From NCBI RefSeq assembly GCF_014170305.1, contig NZ_LZZT01000036.1:33677-97676 (forward strand): DNA of 64,000 bases, in the 5' to 3' direction. A program made the translations under genes and the position numbers. The stretch comes from Achromobacter sp. UMC71. Lineage in GTDB: Bacteria; Pseudomonadota; Gammaproteobacteria; Burkholderiales; Burkholderiaceae_B. The notes beneath the pieces are model-generated. The model worked only from the letters and a program-made list of their open reading frames with translations, ran no database searches and had not been told where the DNA came from. Shown piece by piece: positions 18,222-25,869 of the stretch; position 1 is the first letter of the stretch; each line of letters opens with the position of its first letter.

Positions 18222-19859
18222 TCAGGTGGCGTCGATGGCGCGGGTGGAACCCACCGCCGCGCGCAGTTCGAATTTCTGGATCTTGCCGGTGGATGTCTTG
18301 GGCAGCTCGCCGAAGCGCACGGCGCGCGGCACCTTGAAGCCGGACAGCAGCAGCTTGCAGTGCGCGATGATTTCTTCGGCGGTGGCGCTGCAGCCGGGCT
18401 TGAGCTCGACGAAGGCGCAGGGCGTCTCGCCCCATTTCGGGTCCGGCATCGCCACCACCGCCACCGCGGCCACGGCCGGGTGGCGGTACAGCGCGTCCTC
18501 GACCTCGATGCTGGAAATATTCTCGCCGCCCGAGATGATGATGTCCTTGCTGCGGTCCTTGATGCGGATGTAGCCGTCCGGCGTCATCACGCCCAGATCG
18601 CCGGTGTGGAACCAGCCGCCGCTGAATGCGTCGTCGGTGGCGCGTTCGTTCTTCAGGTAGCCCTTCATGCAGATGTTGCCGCGGAACATGATCTCGCCCA
18701 CGGTCGTCTCGTCGGCCGGCACTTCCTGCATGGTTTCCGGGTCGCGCACCGACACCCCGGCCTGCAGGTGGTAGCGCACCCCCTGGCGGGCGGTCAGCGC
18801 GGCCAACTGCTCGTCTTCCAGCGCATCCCAGGCTTGCTGGCGGGCGCACACGGCCGCGGGGCCGTAGACCTCGGTCAGGCCATAGACGTGCGTCAGTTCA
18901 AAGCCGATTTCCTTCATCTTGGCAATCACCGATGGCGCCGGCGCCGCCCCGGCCACCATCGTGCGCACCGTGTGGGTGATGCCCGCCCGCATTTGCGCCG
19001 GCGCATTGGCCAGCGCGCTTTGCACGATGGGCGCGCCGCAGTAGTGCGTGACGCCTTCGCTGCGGATCAGGTCGAACACCGTCTGCGGATCGAACTTGCG
19101 CAGGCAGACATTGACGCCCGCGCGCGCCGCCACCGTCCAGGCGAAACACCAGCCGTTGCAGTGAAACAGCGGCAGCGTCCACAGATACACCGGGTGCTTG
19201 GGCATATCCCATTCCAGGATGTTGCTCACCGCGTTCAGGTAGGCGCCCCGGTAGTGGTAGACCACGCCCTTGGGGTCGCCCGTCGTGCCCGAGGTGTAAT
19301 TCAGCGCGATCGCGTCCCACTCGTCGGCCGGCGGCTGCCAGTCGAAGCGGGCAGGCGCCGCCGCCAGGAAATCCTCGTAATCGGTCGCACCCGGCAGGGT
19401 GGCCGGCGCGCTGTCCAGGTCGTGCACCGAAATCACCACCAGATGCGGAAATTCCGCCCGGGCGCGCTGGGCGACGTCGGCGTATTCGGTATCGACGATC
19501 AGCGCGCGCGCTTCGCCGTGGCCCAACATGAACAACACGCTGGGCGTGTCCAGCCGGGTGTTCATCGTATTGAGCACCGCGCCCAGCATCGGCACCCCGA
19601 AATGCGCCTCGACCATGGCGGGGATATTGGGCAGCATCACCGCTACCGTCTCGCCGCGGCGGATGCCGGCGGCGGCCAGCGCCCCGGCCAGGCGCTGCGC
19701 GCGCTCGTAGGTCTGGGCCCAGGTGCGTCGCACCTTGCCATGCACTACCGCCAGCCGCTCGCCATAGACCTGCGCCGCCCGGGCGATGAAATCCACCGGG
19801 GTCAGCGGCTCGTAATTGGCGTCCCGGCGCGCCAGGCCGTGTTCGAACATGCTGCTCAT
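18222..19859 (-). CDS. medium/long-chain acyl-CoA synthetase (AMP-forming)
   Basis: The product is 545 residues of the ANL superfamily. The P-loop-like AMP motif is YTSGTTGDPKGVVYHYRG near residue 185, the A5 region HVYGLTEVYGPA is near 320, A7 is GGWFHTGDLGVMTPDGYIRI, A8 includes DRSKDIIISGGENIS, and the catalytic Lys lies in KTSTGKIQKF near the C-terminus. It activates a fatty or aryl acid to its CoA ester. The ATG at 19859 has AGGAG upstream; the frame stays open 177 bases further but lacks conserved sequence. First gene of the operon with the acyl-CoA dehydrogenase, divergent from a Crp/Fnr-type regulator. Confidence 0.9.
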   Translation of the reverse strand: MSSMFEHGLARRDANYEPLTPVDFIARAAQVYGERLAVVHGKVRRTWAQTYERAQRLAGALAAAGIRRGETVAVMLPNIPAMVEAHFGVPMLGAVLNTMNTRLDTPSVLFMLGHGEARALIVDTEYADVAQRARAEFPHLVVISVHDLDSAPATLPGATDYEDFLAAAPARFDWQPPADEWDAIALNYTSGTTGDPKGVVYHYRGAYLNAVSNILEWDMPKHPVYLWTLPLFHCNGWCFAWTVAARAGVNVCLRKFDPQTVFDLIRSEGVTHYCGAPIVQSALANAPAQMRAGITHTVRTMVAGAAPAPSVIAKMKEIGFELTHVYGLTEVYGPAAVCARQQAWDALEDEQLAALTARQGVRYHLQAGVSVRDPETMQEVPADETTVGEIMFRGNICMKGYLKNERATDDAFSGGWFHTGDLGVMTPDGYIRIKDRSKDIIISGGENISSIEVEDALYRHPAVAAVAVVAMPDPKWGETPCAFVELKPGCSATAEEIIAHCKLLLSGFKVPRAVRFGELPKTSTGKIQKFELRAAVGSTRAIDAT

Positions 19860-20000
19860 GGTTGTCTCCTGTCGAGCGCCGTGCGCCCGGATAGCCTGTC
19901 TGCGGCAAGCCGGGTGCCGGGTCGCGGGTCTTGCTGCCCGCGTGGGCCTGGCCACTTGCCGGATCTCGCTGCTTGCGAGATTATCCGCCGCGGGAAATAC

Positions 20001-20024
20001 GGTCTGTCGCTTGCATGACAGACC
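20001..20024. promoter_or_regulatory. perfect 8+8 inverted repeat, candidate operator
   Basis: GGTCTGTC and GACAGACC are exact reverse complements separated by eight bases, and are themselves flanked by GGGAA and TTCCC. The site lies between the divergent acyl-CoA synthetase gene (start 19859) and the Crp/Fnr-type gene (start 20067). It probably binds a dimeric regulator, most simply the adjacent Crp/Fnr-type protein. That link is inference. Confidence 0.5.
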
Positions 20025-20066
20025 TTCCCGGCACATGCCAACCTCCAGTTTTACACGGTTCTTTCC

Positions 20067-20777
20067 ATGTCCGATGTTTCAAACATTGTTTCCCCGAACG
20101 CATTGGCCAGCCTGCTGGGCGCCTGTGCCTGGTTCGGCGCGCTGGAGGCATCGCACCAGGACATGGTGCTGGCCACCTCACGCGCCGAACACGTTCCCAA
20201 CGGGGCGTGGATCGCGCGCCGCAACGCGCCATCGGACTGCTGGCTGGGCGTGCATGCGGGCCTGCTCAAGCTGGCGATCTACAACGAGTCCGGGCGCAGC
20301 TGCACGTTTTCAGGGGTGCCGCCGGGCGGCTGGTTCGGCGAAGGCAGCGTCATCAAGCGCGAGCTGCGCAAGTACGACGTGGTCGCCATCCAGCCGTCGC
20401 TGGTGCTGCGCGTGCCGGCCGATACCTTCCACGCGCTGCTGGCGGCCAGCCTGCCGTTCTCGCATTTCGTGATCGGGCAATTGAACAACCGCATGGGCGA
20501 GTTCATCGCGTCGATCCAGAACCACCGGCTGCTGGATGCCGATGCGCGCGTGGCGCAATCGCTGGCGCAGCTGTTCAACCCGCAGCTGTATCCGTCCACC
20601 GACCTGACGTTGGCGATTTCGCAGGAAGAATTGGGGTATCTGACCGGCCTGTCGCGCCAGCGGGTGAACCAGGCCTTGCAGACGCTGGCGGACCAGGCGA
20701 TTCTGGAATTGGCCTACAACCAGATCCAGGTGCGGGATCTGGCGCGCTTGCGCGCGTTCGGCGCGGATCAGCTCTGA
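20067..20777 (+). CDS. Crp/Fnr-family transcriptional regulator
   Basis: The product is 236 residues. The N-terminal cyclic-nucleotide-binding-like barrel includes GVHAGLLKLAIYN and GVPPGGWFGEGSVIKRE. The C-terminal winged HTH has LAISQEELGYLTGLSRQRVN near residue 190. The N-terminal Cys cluster of Fnr is absent (single Cys near 20), so oxygen sensing through Fe-S is unlikely; the effector is unknown. It is divergent from the acyl-CoA synthetase/dehydrogenase operon with a strong inverted repeat between them, which suggests control of that operon. Confidence 0.85.
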   Translation: MSDVSNIVSPNALASLLGACAWFGALEASHQDMVLATSRAEHVPNGAWIARRNAPSDCWLGVHAGLLKLAIYNESGRSCTFSGVPPGGWFGEGSVIKRELRKYDVVAIQPSLVLRVPADTFHALLAASLPFSHFVIGQLNNRMGEFIASIQNHRLLDADARVAQSLAQLFNPQLYPSTDLTLAISQEELGYLTGLSRQRVNQALQTLADQAILELAYNQIQVRDLARLRAFGADQL

Positions 20778-20783
20778 CCGCGG

Positions 20784-20852
20784 CTACAGGAACCGGCGGA
20801 TCAGAAAGCCGGCAACCAGGCACAGCCCGCCCGACAGGGCAAGCGAGGGCAT
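20784..20852 (-). CDS. possible 22-residue membrane peptide
   Basis: Eight bases after the stop of the zinc-ribbon gene, an ATG at 20852 opens a 22-codon frame encoding one hydrophobic stretch (LALSGGLCLVAGFLI) ending in RRFL. The Shine-Dalgarno is weak. It could be a small membrane protein cotranscribed with the zinc-ribbon gene or a chance frame; I cannot decide. Confidence 0.25.
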   Translation of the reverse strand: MPSLALSGGLCLVAGFLIRRFL

Positions 20853-20860
20853 GGGGTCGC

Positions 20861-21463
20861 CTACAGCTTTTCCAGGCGCTGCGGATCGAACGCCCACTGG
20901 TGGCGGGCGTCCGCCTTGCACTGGATGACGGTCTTCGTGTCCCCCTTGGGGCCGACCTCCTTGAGCCCGACCTCGCCATTGCACACCGTGCAGTCCCCGC
21001 GCAGGACGGTGAAATAGACCCGGCCCGCCTGATCGGACTCGAAGTTGACCAGACCCGCCAGGCGGAAAAATGCCCGGCGCATCAGGCTATAGCCCATATA
21101 GAACGCGAGTCCGGTGGGAACGAGCAGCCAGAACCACCCGGTGTTCCAGCGGTAGGCCAGGTTGCCGAACATGATCACCAGACCCGCCGCGCCCATCCCC
21201 ATGAGCCAGTTCCGCTTGAGAAAGCGGCCCCGCAAGGCGATCGGCACGACGTCGGTGCGCGTCAGCGCCGGCTGGCTCCAGATGCCCTCGCGGGCGCTTG
21301 GCTCAGGCGCTTGCGGGGCAGCGGTGGCTTCCTGGCCGGCCTTGAAACCATCCGCCAGCGACGGGTGCGTCTTGGCGTTGGACAGGCCCGACAAGGTCTT
21401 CTGGCATTCGTCGCACAGACGGCCGCGGCCGCGATGCGCGGCGCCACAGGTTTGGCAATGCAC
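20861..21463 (-). CDS. zinc-ribbon membrane protein of unknown function
   Basis: The product is 200 residues. It opens with a zinc ribbon (MHCQTCGAAH, then LCDECQKTL). A polar linker follows, then two hydrophobic segments at about 100-120 (LMGMGAAGLVIMFGNLAY) and 123-143 (WFWLLVPTGLAFYMGYSLM). The cytoplasmic or periplasmic tail carries another CxxC (GDCTVCNGEVGL). The four-plus-two Cys pattern suggests metal binding. I do not recognise the family further. It lies 26 bases after the preceding gene on the same strand and probably forms an operon with it. Confidence 0.7.
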   Translation of the reverse strand: MHCQTCGAAHRGRGRLCDECQKTLSGLSNAKTHPSLADGFKAGQEATAAPQAPEPSAREGIWSQPALTRTDVVPIALRGRFLKRNWLMGMGAAGLVIMFGNLAYRWNTGWFWLLVPTGLAFYMGYSLMRRAFFRLAGLVNFESDQAGRVYFTVLRGDCTVCNGEVGLKEVGPKGDTKTVIQCKADARHQWAFDPQRLEKL

Positions 21464-21489
21464 GTGTGCTCCTGTCTCTTGCTACGGCG

Positions 21490-21981
21490 TCAGCCGTGCT
21501 TGCCGAAACCGCCGCTGGCCCACTCGGCCGCGCGCTGCACGCTCAGCTTGTAGGTCGGCGCGACGTGGGTCTGGGCCAGTTGTTCGCCCGATTCGTCGTA
21601 GGCGCTCAGCACGGCATAGGGCTCGTCTTCGTCCGGAACGATATCCAGCTTGACAGTCAGGCGGCCCGCGGCGGCGTCGATCTTTACGCTCTTGTGTAGC
21701 AGGGCATGCAATTGCTGCTCGTGGCGGCGCAGGACTTCGTTGGCCGTTTTGACCAGCGTGATGAAGGCGGGTGAGTCGAGCGGCTTGGGGTTCTTCTTGT
21801 CGCGGCCCATCGTCCAGGGGCCCACCAGGGCCGGCTCTGCCTGGCCGTCCAGGGTCATTTCGACGGCCCAGCCGTCGTCGTCCTCGTTCTTGATGATGCG
21901 CGCGGTCCAGCCGTCATCGCGCCAGAGCCTGGCTTCCTGTTCCTTGCGGTCTTCCGTAACCTGCGGGGCGGTGTCATTCAC
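21490..21981 (-). CDS. hypothetical protein, 163 residues
   Basis: The product is soluble and acidic in its middle, without signal peptide or membrane segments. Recognisable blocks are LWRDDGWTARIIKNEDDDGW, LVGPWTMGRDKKNPKPLD and FITLVKTANEVLRRHEQQL. I do not recognise a family. The GTG at 21981 has CAGGAG ten bases upstream, so I prefer it to a TTG-type start further up. It is the first gene of a two- or three-gene unit with the zinc-ribbon protein. The conserved-looking basic/acidic blocks suggest a real gene. Confidence 0.65.
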   Translation of the reverse strand: MNDTAPQVTEDRKEQEARLWRDDGWTARIIKNEDDDGWAVEMTLDGQAEPALVGPWTMGRDKKNPKPLDSPAFITLVKTANEVLRRHEQQLHALLHKSVKIDAAAGRLTVKLDIVPDEDEPYAVLSAYDESGEQLAQTHVAPTYKLSVQRAAEWASGGFGKHG

Positions 21982-22361
21982 TGCGGTACAACTCCTGAAT
22001 TCGTGGGCTTGCGGGCCCGCTGCCGCGGGCCGCGATGGCGACGCTTGCCCTGTCAGCCTGATAAGGTCATGCATCGGGCAGGGCGGTTACGGGGAACCTG
22101 AAACGTCGCGGGGTTACCCGGCACTGTAGCGCAATGGGCGTGTGGTTTTCCTGGGCGGGGAGTTTTGCGCGACACATTGACCTTCCAATGATGGGCGGCT
22201 TTACGCTCCCGCTACCGTAAGCGGCGGCCTCGGCTGGTCGCACCGGGGCGCGGACCGTGGAGTGGCCATGCTACCCAAATTCCGCGCGTGATTCTATGAT
22301 GGCGGCCGGCACCGCAGAAGCCGGATCCGGCGTTGCCTTGACAACCCCGCAGGTGAAACCG
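21982..22361. other. 380-base intergenic region upstream of DUF4189 gene A
   Basis: Divergent spacer. It contains the minus-strand Shine-Dalgarno of the 163-residue gene and, for the plus strand, a weak candidate promoter: TTGACC at 22177, 17-base spacer, TTTACG at 22200. No convincing RNA gene or repeat was seen in the remainder. Confidence 0.3.
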
Positions 22362-22886
22362 ATGACACGTATGCGCTTGCCTTTCCTGACGTTCGCCACC
22401 CTGTGCCTGGCCCTTGCCCTGATGCGTCCGGCCGCCGCCGAACAAGGCTGCCCCGATGGGTACACCATGGCGCCCACGGGTACCGCCCAATGCGTTCCCA
22501 TTCCCGGCCTGTACCAGGTTCCCAAGGATTCCCAATCCGACGGACCACCGGTGCCGCAAGTGCGCTGGGAAGCGCGCTGGGGCGCGATCGCGATGGACAA
22601 CGCCTCGGGCAAGACCGCGGTTGCCGGCAGCCAGGCCAGCCGCCAGCAGGCCGAAAGCGCCGCGGTCGCGCTATGCCAAAAAAAGGGCGGAGGCGATTGT
22701 CGCGTCAGGATCTCGTACGCCAATCAATGCGGCGTCATGGCGTGGGGCAACGGCTGGTCGGTCGCCAAGTACGCGCCTACGCTGAAGGAAGCCTCGGAAC
22801 AGGCGCTCAGTCAGTGCCAGAAAGAGATCGGCGCTACCTGCGAGATCTTCTTTTCGGATTGCAGCATGCCCGTGCGGGTGCAGTAA
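22362..22886 (+). CDS. secreted DUF4189 protein (copy A)
   Basis: The product is 174 residues. A Sec signal peptide (about 24 residues, LTFATLCLALALMRPAAA) is followed by a Cys-containing module EQGCPDGYTMAPTGTAQC plus PGLYQVP, and then a DUF4189 domain: WEARWGAIAMD, then a repeat-like helix ASRQQAESAAVALC, KKGGGDCRV, NQCGVMAWG and a final CEIFFSDCSMPV. The paired Cys suggest disulfides in the periplasm or outside the cell. Function of the family is not established to my knowledge. The ATG at 22362 has AGGTG six bases upstream. Copy B (23589) is closely related, copy C (24155) more distantly. Confidence 0.8.
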   Translation: MTRMRLPFLTFATLCLALALMRPAAAEQGCPDGYTMAPTGTAQCVPIPGLYQVPKDSQSDGPPVPQVRWEARWGAIAMDNASGKTAVAGSQASRQQAESAAVALCQKKGGGDCRVRISYANQCGVMAWGNGWSVAKYAPTLKEASEQALSQCQKEIGATCEIFFSDCSMPVRVQ

Positions 22887-22926
22887 GACGATGCGAGGCA
22901 GAAAGGGCGCGCACGCGCGACGCTTG

Positions 22927-22954
22927 AATAAAAACAGCCGCCTGGCGGCGGCTG
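22927..22954 (-). terminator. Rho-independent terminator of the small lipoprotein gene
   Basis: CAGCCGCC and GGCGGCTG (22935-22954) form an eight-base stem with loop TGGC. On the minus strand it is followed by TTTT, 40 bases after the lipoprotein stop codon. Confidence 0.75.
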
Positions 22955-22994
22955 CGATAGCGCGGGCATGACACGGGCATGCCGGACGGCGGCA

Positions 22995-23330
22995 TCACTT
23001 CTTCTTATTGATCGAGTGCACTTGCACCGGGGTGCACGACGGCGTCGTCAGCGTGGGAGGCGAGGTCAACAGACCCGGCATCATGCGCGCCGTGCAGTCG
23101 AAGCGGCGTCCCTTGGTGGTGGTCGCGGTGTAGCTCAGGTTCTGCGCGCCCAACGAATCGGGCTTGTCGGCTTTGACGTCGGTAATGCTGAGTTCATCAG
23201 AGGACGCCAAACCGATCATCTGCGCCGTGGCGCTTTGCAGCGGCACGATGGCTTCGTTGGTGCCCATGGTGGTGCAGCCGGCAATCACGGCCACAGCCGC
23301 CGCCGAAAAAAGGATCTTTCCGATGTTCAT
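22995..23330 (-). CDS. small lipoprotein of unknown function
   Basis: The product is 111 residues. The lipobox is clear: SAAAVAVIAGC with Cys 19 as the acylated residue. The mature part is polar, starts TTMGTNEAIVPLQSATAQMI, contains one internal Cys pair (DCTARMM and PSCTPVQ) and ends in three Lys. It is expected at the inner or outer membrane facing the periplasm. It sits between DUF4189 copies A and B on the opposite strand, with its own terminator. No family is recognised. Confidence 0.75.
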   Translation of the reverse strand: MNIGKILFSAAAVAVIAGCTTMGTNEAIVPLQSATAQMIGLASSDELSITDVKADKPDSLGAQNLSYTATTTKGRRFDCTARMMPGLLTSPPTLTTPSCTPVQVHSINKKK

Positions 23331-23588
23331 TGTTGCCCCAATTCTCGTAAGGTAAATCTGACGGGATGCCTCTCTTTCAGGTCGTGTGGACCCGCCCGTT
23401 GAACCTCTGATTGGCGTTCACGCGCGCTCCATCCGGCCTTCCCCTGCAAAAATCGCAGAGTGCGAATTTTAATGATTTTTCACACTAATGAAAGAGAATT
23501 GACAGAAAAACACAGCTCGATGTGCAATAGCCAACCTTCCCATTTGGGCAGGTCTGGAATGGGAACTTCCTTCTCTTTGGAGATCCTG

Positions 23589-24107
23589 ATGAAAATGCTC
23601 CGTCATCTTGTCATGGCCTTGGCAACGCTGACCGCGACGGTAGCCCTCATGCCCGCGGCTGTGGCCGAGCAAGGCTGCCCCGACGGTTACACCATGGCGC
23701 CTCTGGGCACCGCCCGATGCGTGCCGATCCCGGGCCTGTACCAGGTCCCCGGAGGAACGCAGGAAGCCGCGCCAGCGCCCCCGCGTTGGAAGGAACAGTG
23801 GGGCGCCATCGCCGTGGACAGTGCGACGGGCAAGACCGGGGTGGCCGGCAGCAAGGCGAACCGGCAGCAGGCCGAGGACGCGGCCATGGCGATATGCGCA
23901 AAGAAGGGCGGCGGTGATTGCCGCGTCAGGCTGTCGTACGGCAACCAATGCGGCGTGATCACGTGGGGCAATGGCACGTTCGTTGCCCGCTCCGCCGGTA
24001 CGCTGGAGGCGGCGTCCGAACGCGCCCTCAATGAATGCAGGCAGGAAAGCGGCGGCGCTTGCGAGGTCTTCTTTTCAGACTGCAGCCTGCCGGTGCGGAT
24101 TCAGTAG
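23589..24107 (+). CDS. secreted DUF4189 protein (copy B)
   Basis: The product is 172 residues and a close paralogue of copy A. It has a signal peptide LATLTATVALMPAAVA, the shared module EQGCPDGYTMAPLGTARC with PGLYQVP, and the DUF4189 domain (KEQWGAIAVD, QQAEDAAMAICAKKGGGDC, NQCGVITWG, CEVFFSDCSLPV). Nucleotide similarity to copy A is evident through the signal-module junction, indicating a fairly recent duplication. The ATG at 23589 follows TTGGAG. A longer frame to 23460 lacks a signal-like start and is not used. Confidence 0.8.
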   Translation: MKMLRHLVMALATLTATVALMPAAVAEQGCPDGYTMAPLGTARCVPIPGLYQVPGGTQEAAPAPPRWKEQWGAIAVDSATGKTGVAGSKANRQQAEDAAMAICAKKGGGDCRVRLSYGNQCGVITWGNGTFVARSAGTLEAASERALNECRQESGGACEVFFSDCSLPVRIQ

Positions 24108-24154
24108 CGGTTGACCTGTCAGACGGTGAGCCCTGGCGCCAAGGCCGATGCGGG

Positions 24155-24682
24155 TTATTGAATGAATTCCGCCTGGCTGCAATCGGAAAAATAGACTTCG
24201 CACGCTTTCAGGTTTTTCTCTTTGCAGATATCCATGGCGTCGTTGGTCGCCTGCTCGATGGTGTAGTGTTTCCGGAAAATGGTGGTGAACAGGCCATTGG
24301 CCGCTTCACCCGCAGCGACGATGGCGCATTGGTTGTAGAACGTCATTGCCGTCTTGCACTCGGACCCGCCCTTCGAGACGCAGTGGGAAATGGCGGCGTC
24401 CTTCGCCGCCTGCTCGCTGCGGCGGCCGCCCGCTACACCGATGAGATTTTCCTTGCTCTGTGCGAAGGCGCCCCAGCGGGTTTCCCAATGTCCTTGCGGG
24501 CGTTGCGGCGCCCCCCCGCCAGTCTGGGGCACCTGATACAGGCCCGGCATGGGAATGCACCGGGCCGCGCCTTGGGTCGCCATGGTGTATCCGTCGGGGC
24601 AGCCTTGCTCCGCAGCTGCCGGACGCGCCGCGCCAAGCAGCAGAACCGTGACCGCGAGAACAATGAAGGGAGCGCGTTTCAT
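24155..24682 (-). CDS. secreted DUF4189 protein (copy C, divergent)
   Basis: The product is 175 residues and the third paralogue, on the opposite strand. The signal peptide is FIVLAVTVLLLGAARPAAA. It keeps the N-terminal module EQGCPDGYTMATQGAARC and PGLYQVP, but the DUF4189 domain is much more diverged (ETRWGAFAQSKENLIGVAGG, AAKDAAISHC, TFYNQCAIVAAG) and ends CEVYFSDCSQAEFIQ. The conserved final Cys pair supports a shared disulfide. Conservation of the amino-terminal module against a drifting domain suggests the module has its own role. Confidence 0.8.
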   Translation of the reverse strand: MKRAPFIVLAVTVLLLGAARPAAAEQGCPDGYTMATQGAARCIPMPGLYQVPQTGGGAPQRPQGHWETRWGAFAQSKENLIGVAGGRRSEQAAKDAAISHCVSKGGSECKTAMTFYNQCAIVAAGEAANGLFTTIFRKHYTIEQATNDAMDICKEKNLKACEVYFSDCSQAEFIQ

Positions 24683-24766
24683 CTTGATGTCCGGTAAAGC
24701 GGGCCGGGGGGGCGCCGGAATGCGTGGATATTAGCAATTCCATGCCCACGCGCAAGCGAGGGCGCT

Positions 24767-24818
24767 GCGCGCCATTCTGGCGCGCCGGGGGGCTCGAACC
24801 CCGACCCTGGGCTCAGGG
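24767..24818. repeat. three consecutive short hairpins between tctC and DUF4189 copy C
   Basis: Within 52 bases there are GCGCGCC-ATTCT-GGCGCGC (24767-24785), GGGG-CTCGAA-CCCC (24789-24802) and CCCTG-GGCT-CAGGG (24805-24818). None has a T-tract, so a canonical terminator is not supported. On the minus strand the middle part superficially resembles a tRNA T-arm. It may help end transcription of the TctC gene or be a degenerate repeat. Confidence 0.4.
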
Positions 24819-24831
24819 CGTCGGGGCGCGG

Positions 24832-25812
24832 CTAGTTGTCCAGGACCACGCCCGATTCACGCACCACGGATTGCCATTGCCGGGCCTCCTCGCGCCATAT
24901 CGCGCCGAATTCGGCCGGGGTGTCCTGGCCTGGGACAAAGCCGTTGGCCAGGTAGGCCTGGCGCACTTGCGGCTGGCTCAGCGCGTCGTGCAGGGCCCCT
25001 GCAAACCGCGATACACGGTCGGCGGGGGTGTCCTTGGGCGCGGCAAATCCCCACCAATTGCCCCGTACCACGTCCGGCATGCCGATCTCGGCGGCGGTCG
25101 GTACGTCGGGCAGGCCGGCAAACCGTTGCGGCGCCGCCACCGCCAGCGCCCGGACCTTGCGCTGCGGCATGTAGGCGGCCCCGATGCTGTAGCCGCCGAT
25201 GTAGAGCTGGATTTCGTTGGCAATCAATGCCTGCACGCCCGGCGCCGAGCCGCGGTAGGCAATGTGCGTCATGTTCGCGCCCATGGCTTTGGACAACCGG
25301 TAGCCGGACAGGTGCGGCGTCGTGCCCATGCCCGGCGAACCATAATTCAGCTTGCCCGCCTGCTCGCGGGCGTACTGCGCGAACTGCGCGTAGTCGGATG
25401 CCGGCACCTGTGTGCTCAGGTAGATGAAAGCCGGCACATCGGCGAGCTTGCCCACCGGCACCAGGTCAGCCAGCGGATCGAAGCCCAGTTTGCGGTACAG
25501 GAACGGGTTGATGACGAAGTTGTTGGCGGCGCCCAGCACCAGCGTGTATCCATCGGGCTTGGCGCGCGCGACTTCCTGCGCGCCGATGTTGCCGCCCGCG
25601 CCGGTCTTGTAGTCCAGCACCACGGGCTGGCCCAGACGCTTTTCCAGAAGCGGCTGGATCTGCCGGAAGGCGATATCTCCCGCGGCGCCTGGCGCGTAGG
25701 GCAGCACCACGCGGATGGGATGGTCGGGATACTGCGCCCAGGCGGGGGGCGGCGCCGCGATGGCGGACAAGACAGCCAGGACGGATACAGCACAAGATCG
25801 GTACGGCATCAT
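24832..25812 (-). CDS. Bug/TctC family tripartite tricarboxylate transporter binding protein
   Basis: The product is 326 residues. A signal peptide ends at PPPAWA before QYPDHPIRVVLPYAPGAAGD, the family hallmark opening in which the loop binds a carboxylate ligand. LDYKTGAGGNIGAQEVARA and YGSPGMGTTPHLSG are further Bug signatures. These periplasmic receptors usually work with TctAB-type membrane proteins; none is encoded here, which is normal for the greatly expanded Bug set of Alcaligenaceae. The ATG at 25812 follows AGGGAG. It is 57 bases downstream of the metallo-hydrolase gene and may be in its operon. Confidence 0.9.
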   Translation of the reverse strand: MMPYRSCAVSVLAVLSAIAAPPPAWAQYPDHPIRVVLPYAPGAAGDIAFRQIQPLLEKRLGQPVVLDYKTGAGGNIGAQEVARAKPDGYTLVLGAANNFVINPFLYRKLGFDPLADLVPVGKLADVPAFIYLSTQVPASDYAQFAQYAREQAGKLNYGSPGMGTTPHLSGYRLSKAMGANMTHIAYRGSAPGVQALIANEIQLYIGGYSIGAAYMPQRKVRALAVAAPQRFAGLPDVPTAAEIGMPDVVRGNWWGFAAPKDTPADRVSRFAGALHDALSQPQVRQAYLANGFVPGQDTPAEFGAIWREEARQWQSVVRESGVVLDN

Positions 25813-25869
25813 GCTCTCCCTGGCCGGGCGGAAGTCGGCCCGGCGGCCGGTCATCGAACGTCACGGACA

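Noticed and set aside
16490..18337. Long plus-strand open frame opposite the acyl-CoA dehydrogenase gene
   Set aside because: Low-complexity Arg/Gly/His-rich translation with no domain; the minus strand encodes a full acyl-CoA dehydrogenase.
24778..24832. Possible tRNA 3-prime end on the minus strand (T-arm-like GGGGTTCGAGCCCC followed by a CCA-like end)
   Set aside because: The T-stem plus acceptor is two bases short of a canonical tRNA, the preceding hairpin has a four-base rather than seven-base loop, and no 5-prime half exists because the TctC gene begins there. Reported only as consecutive hairpins.
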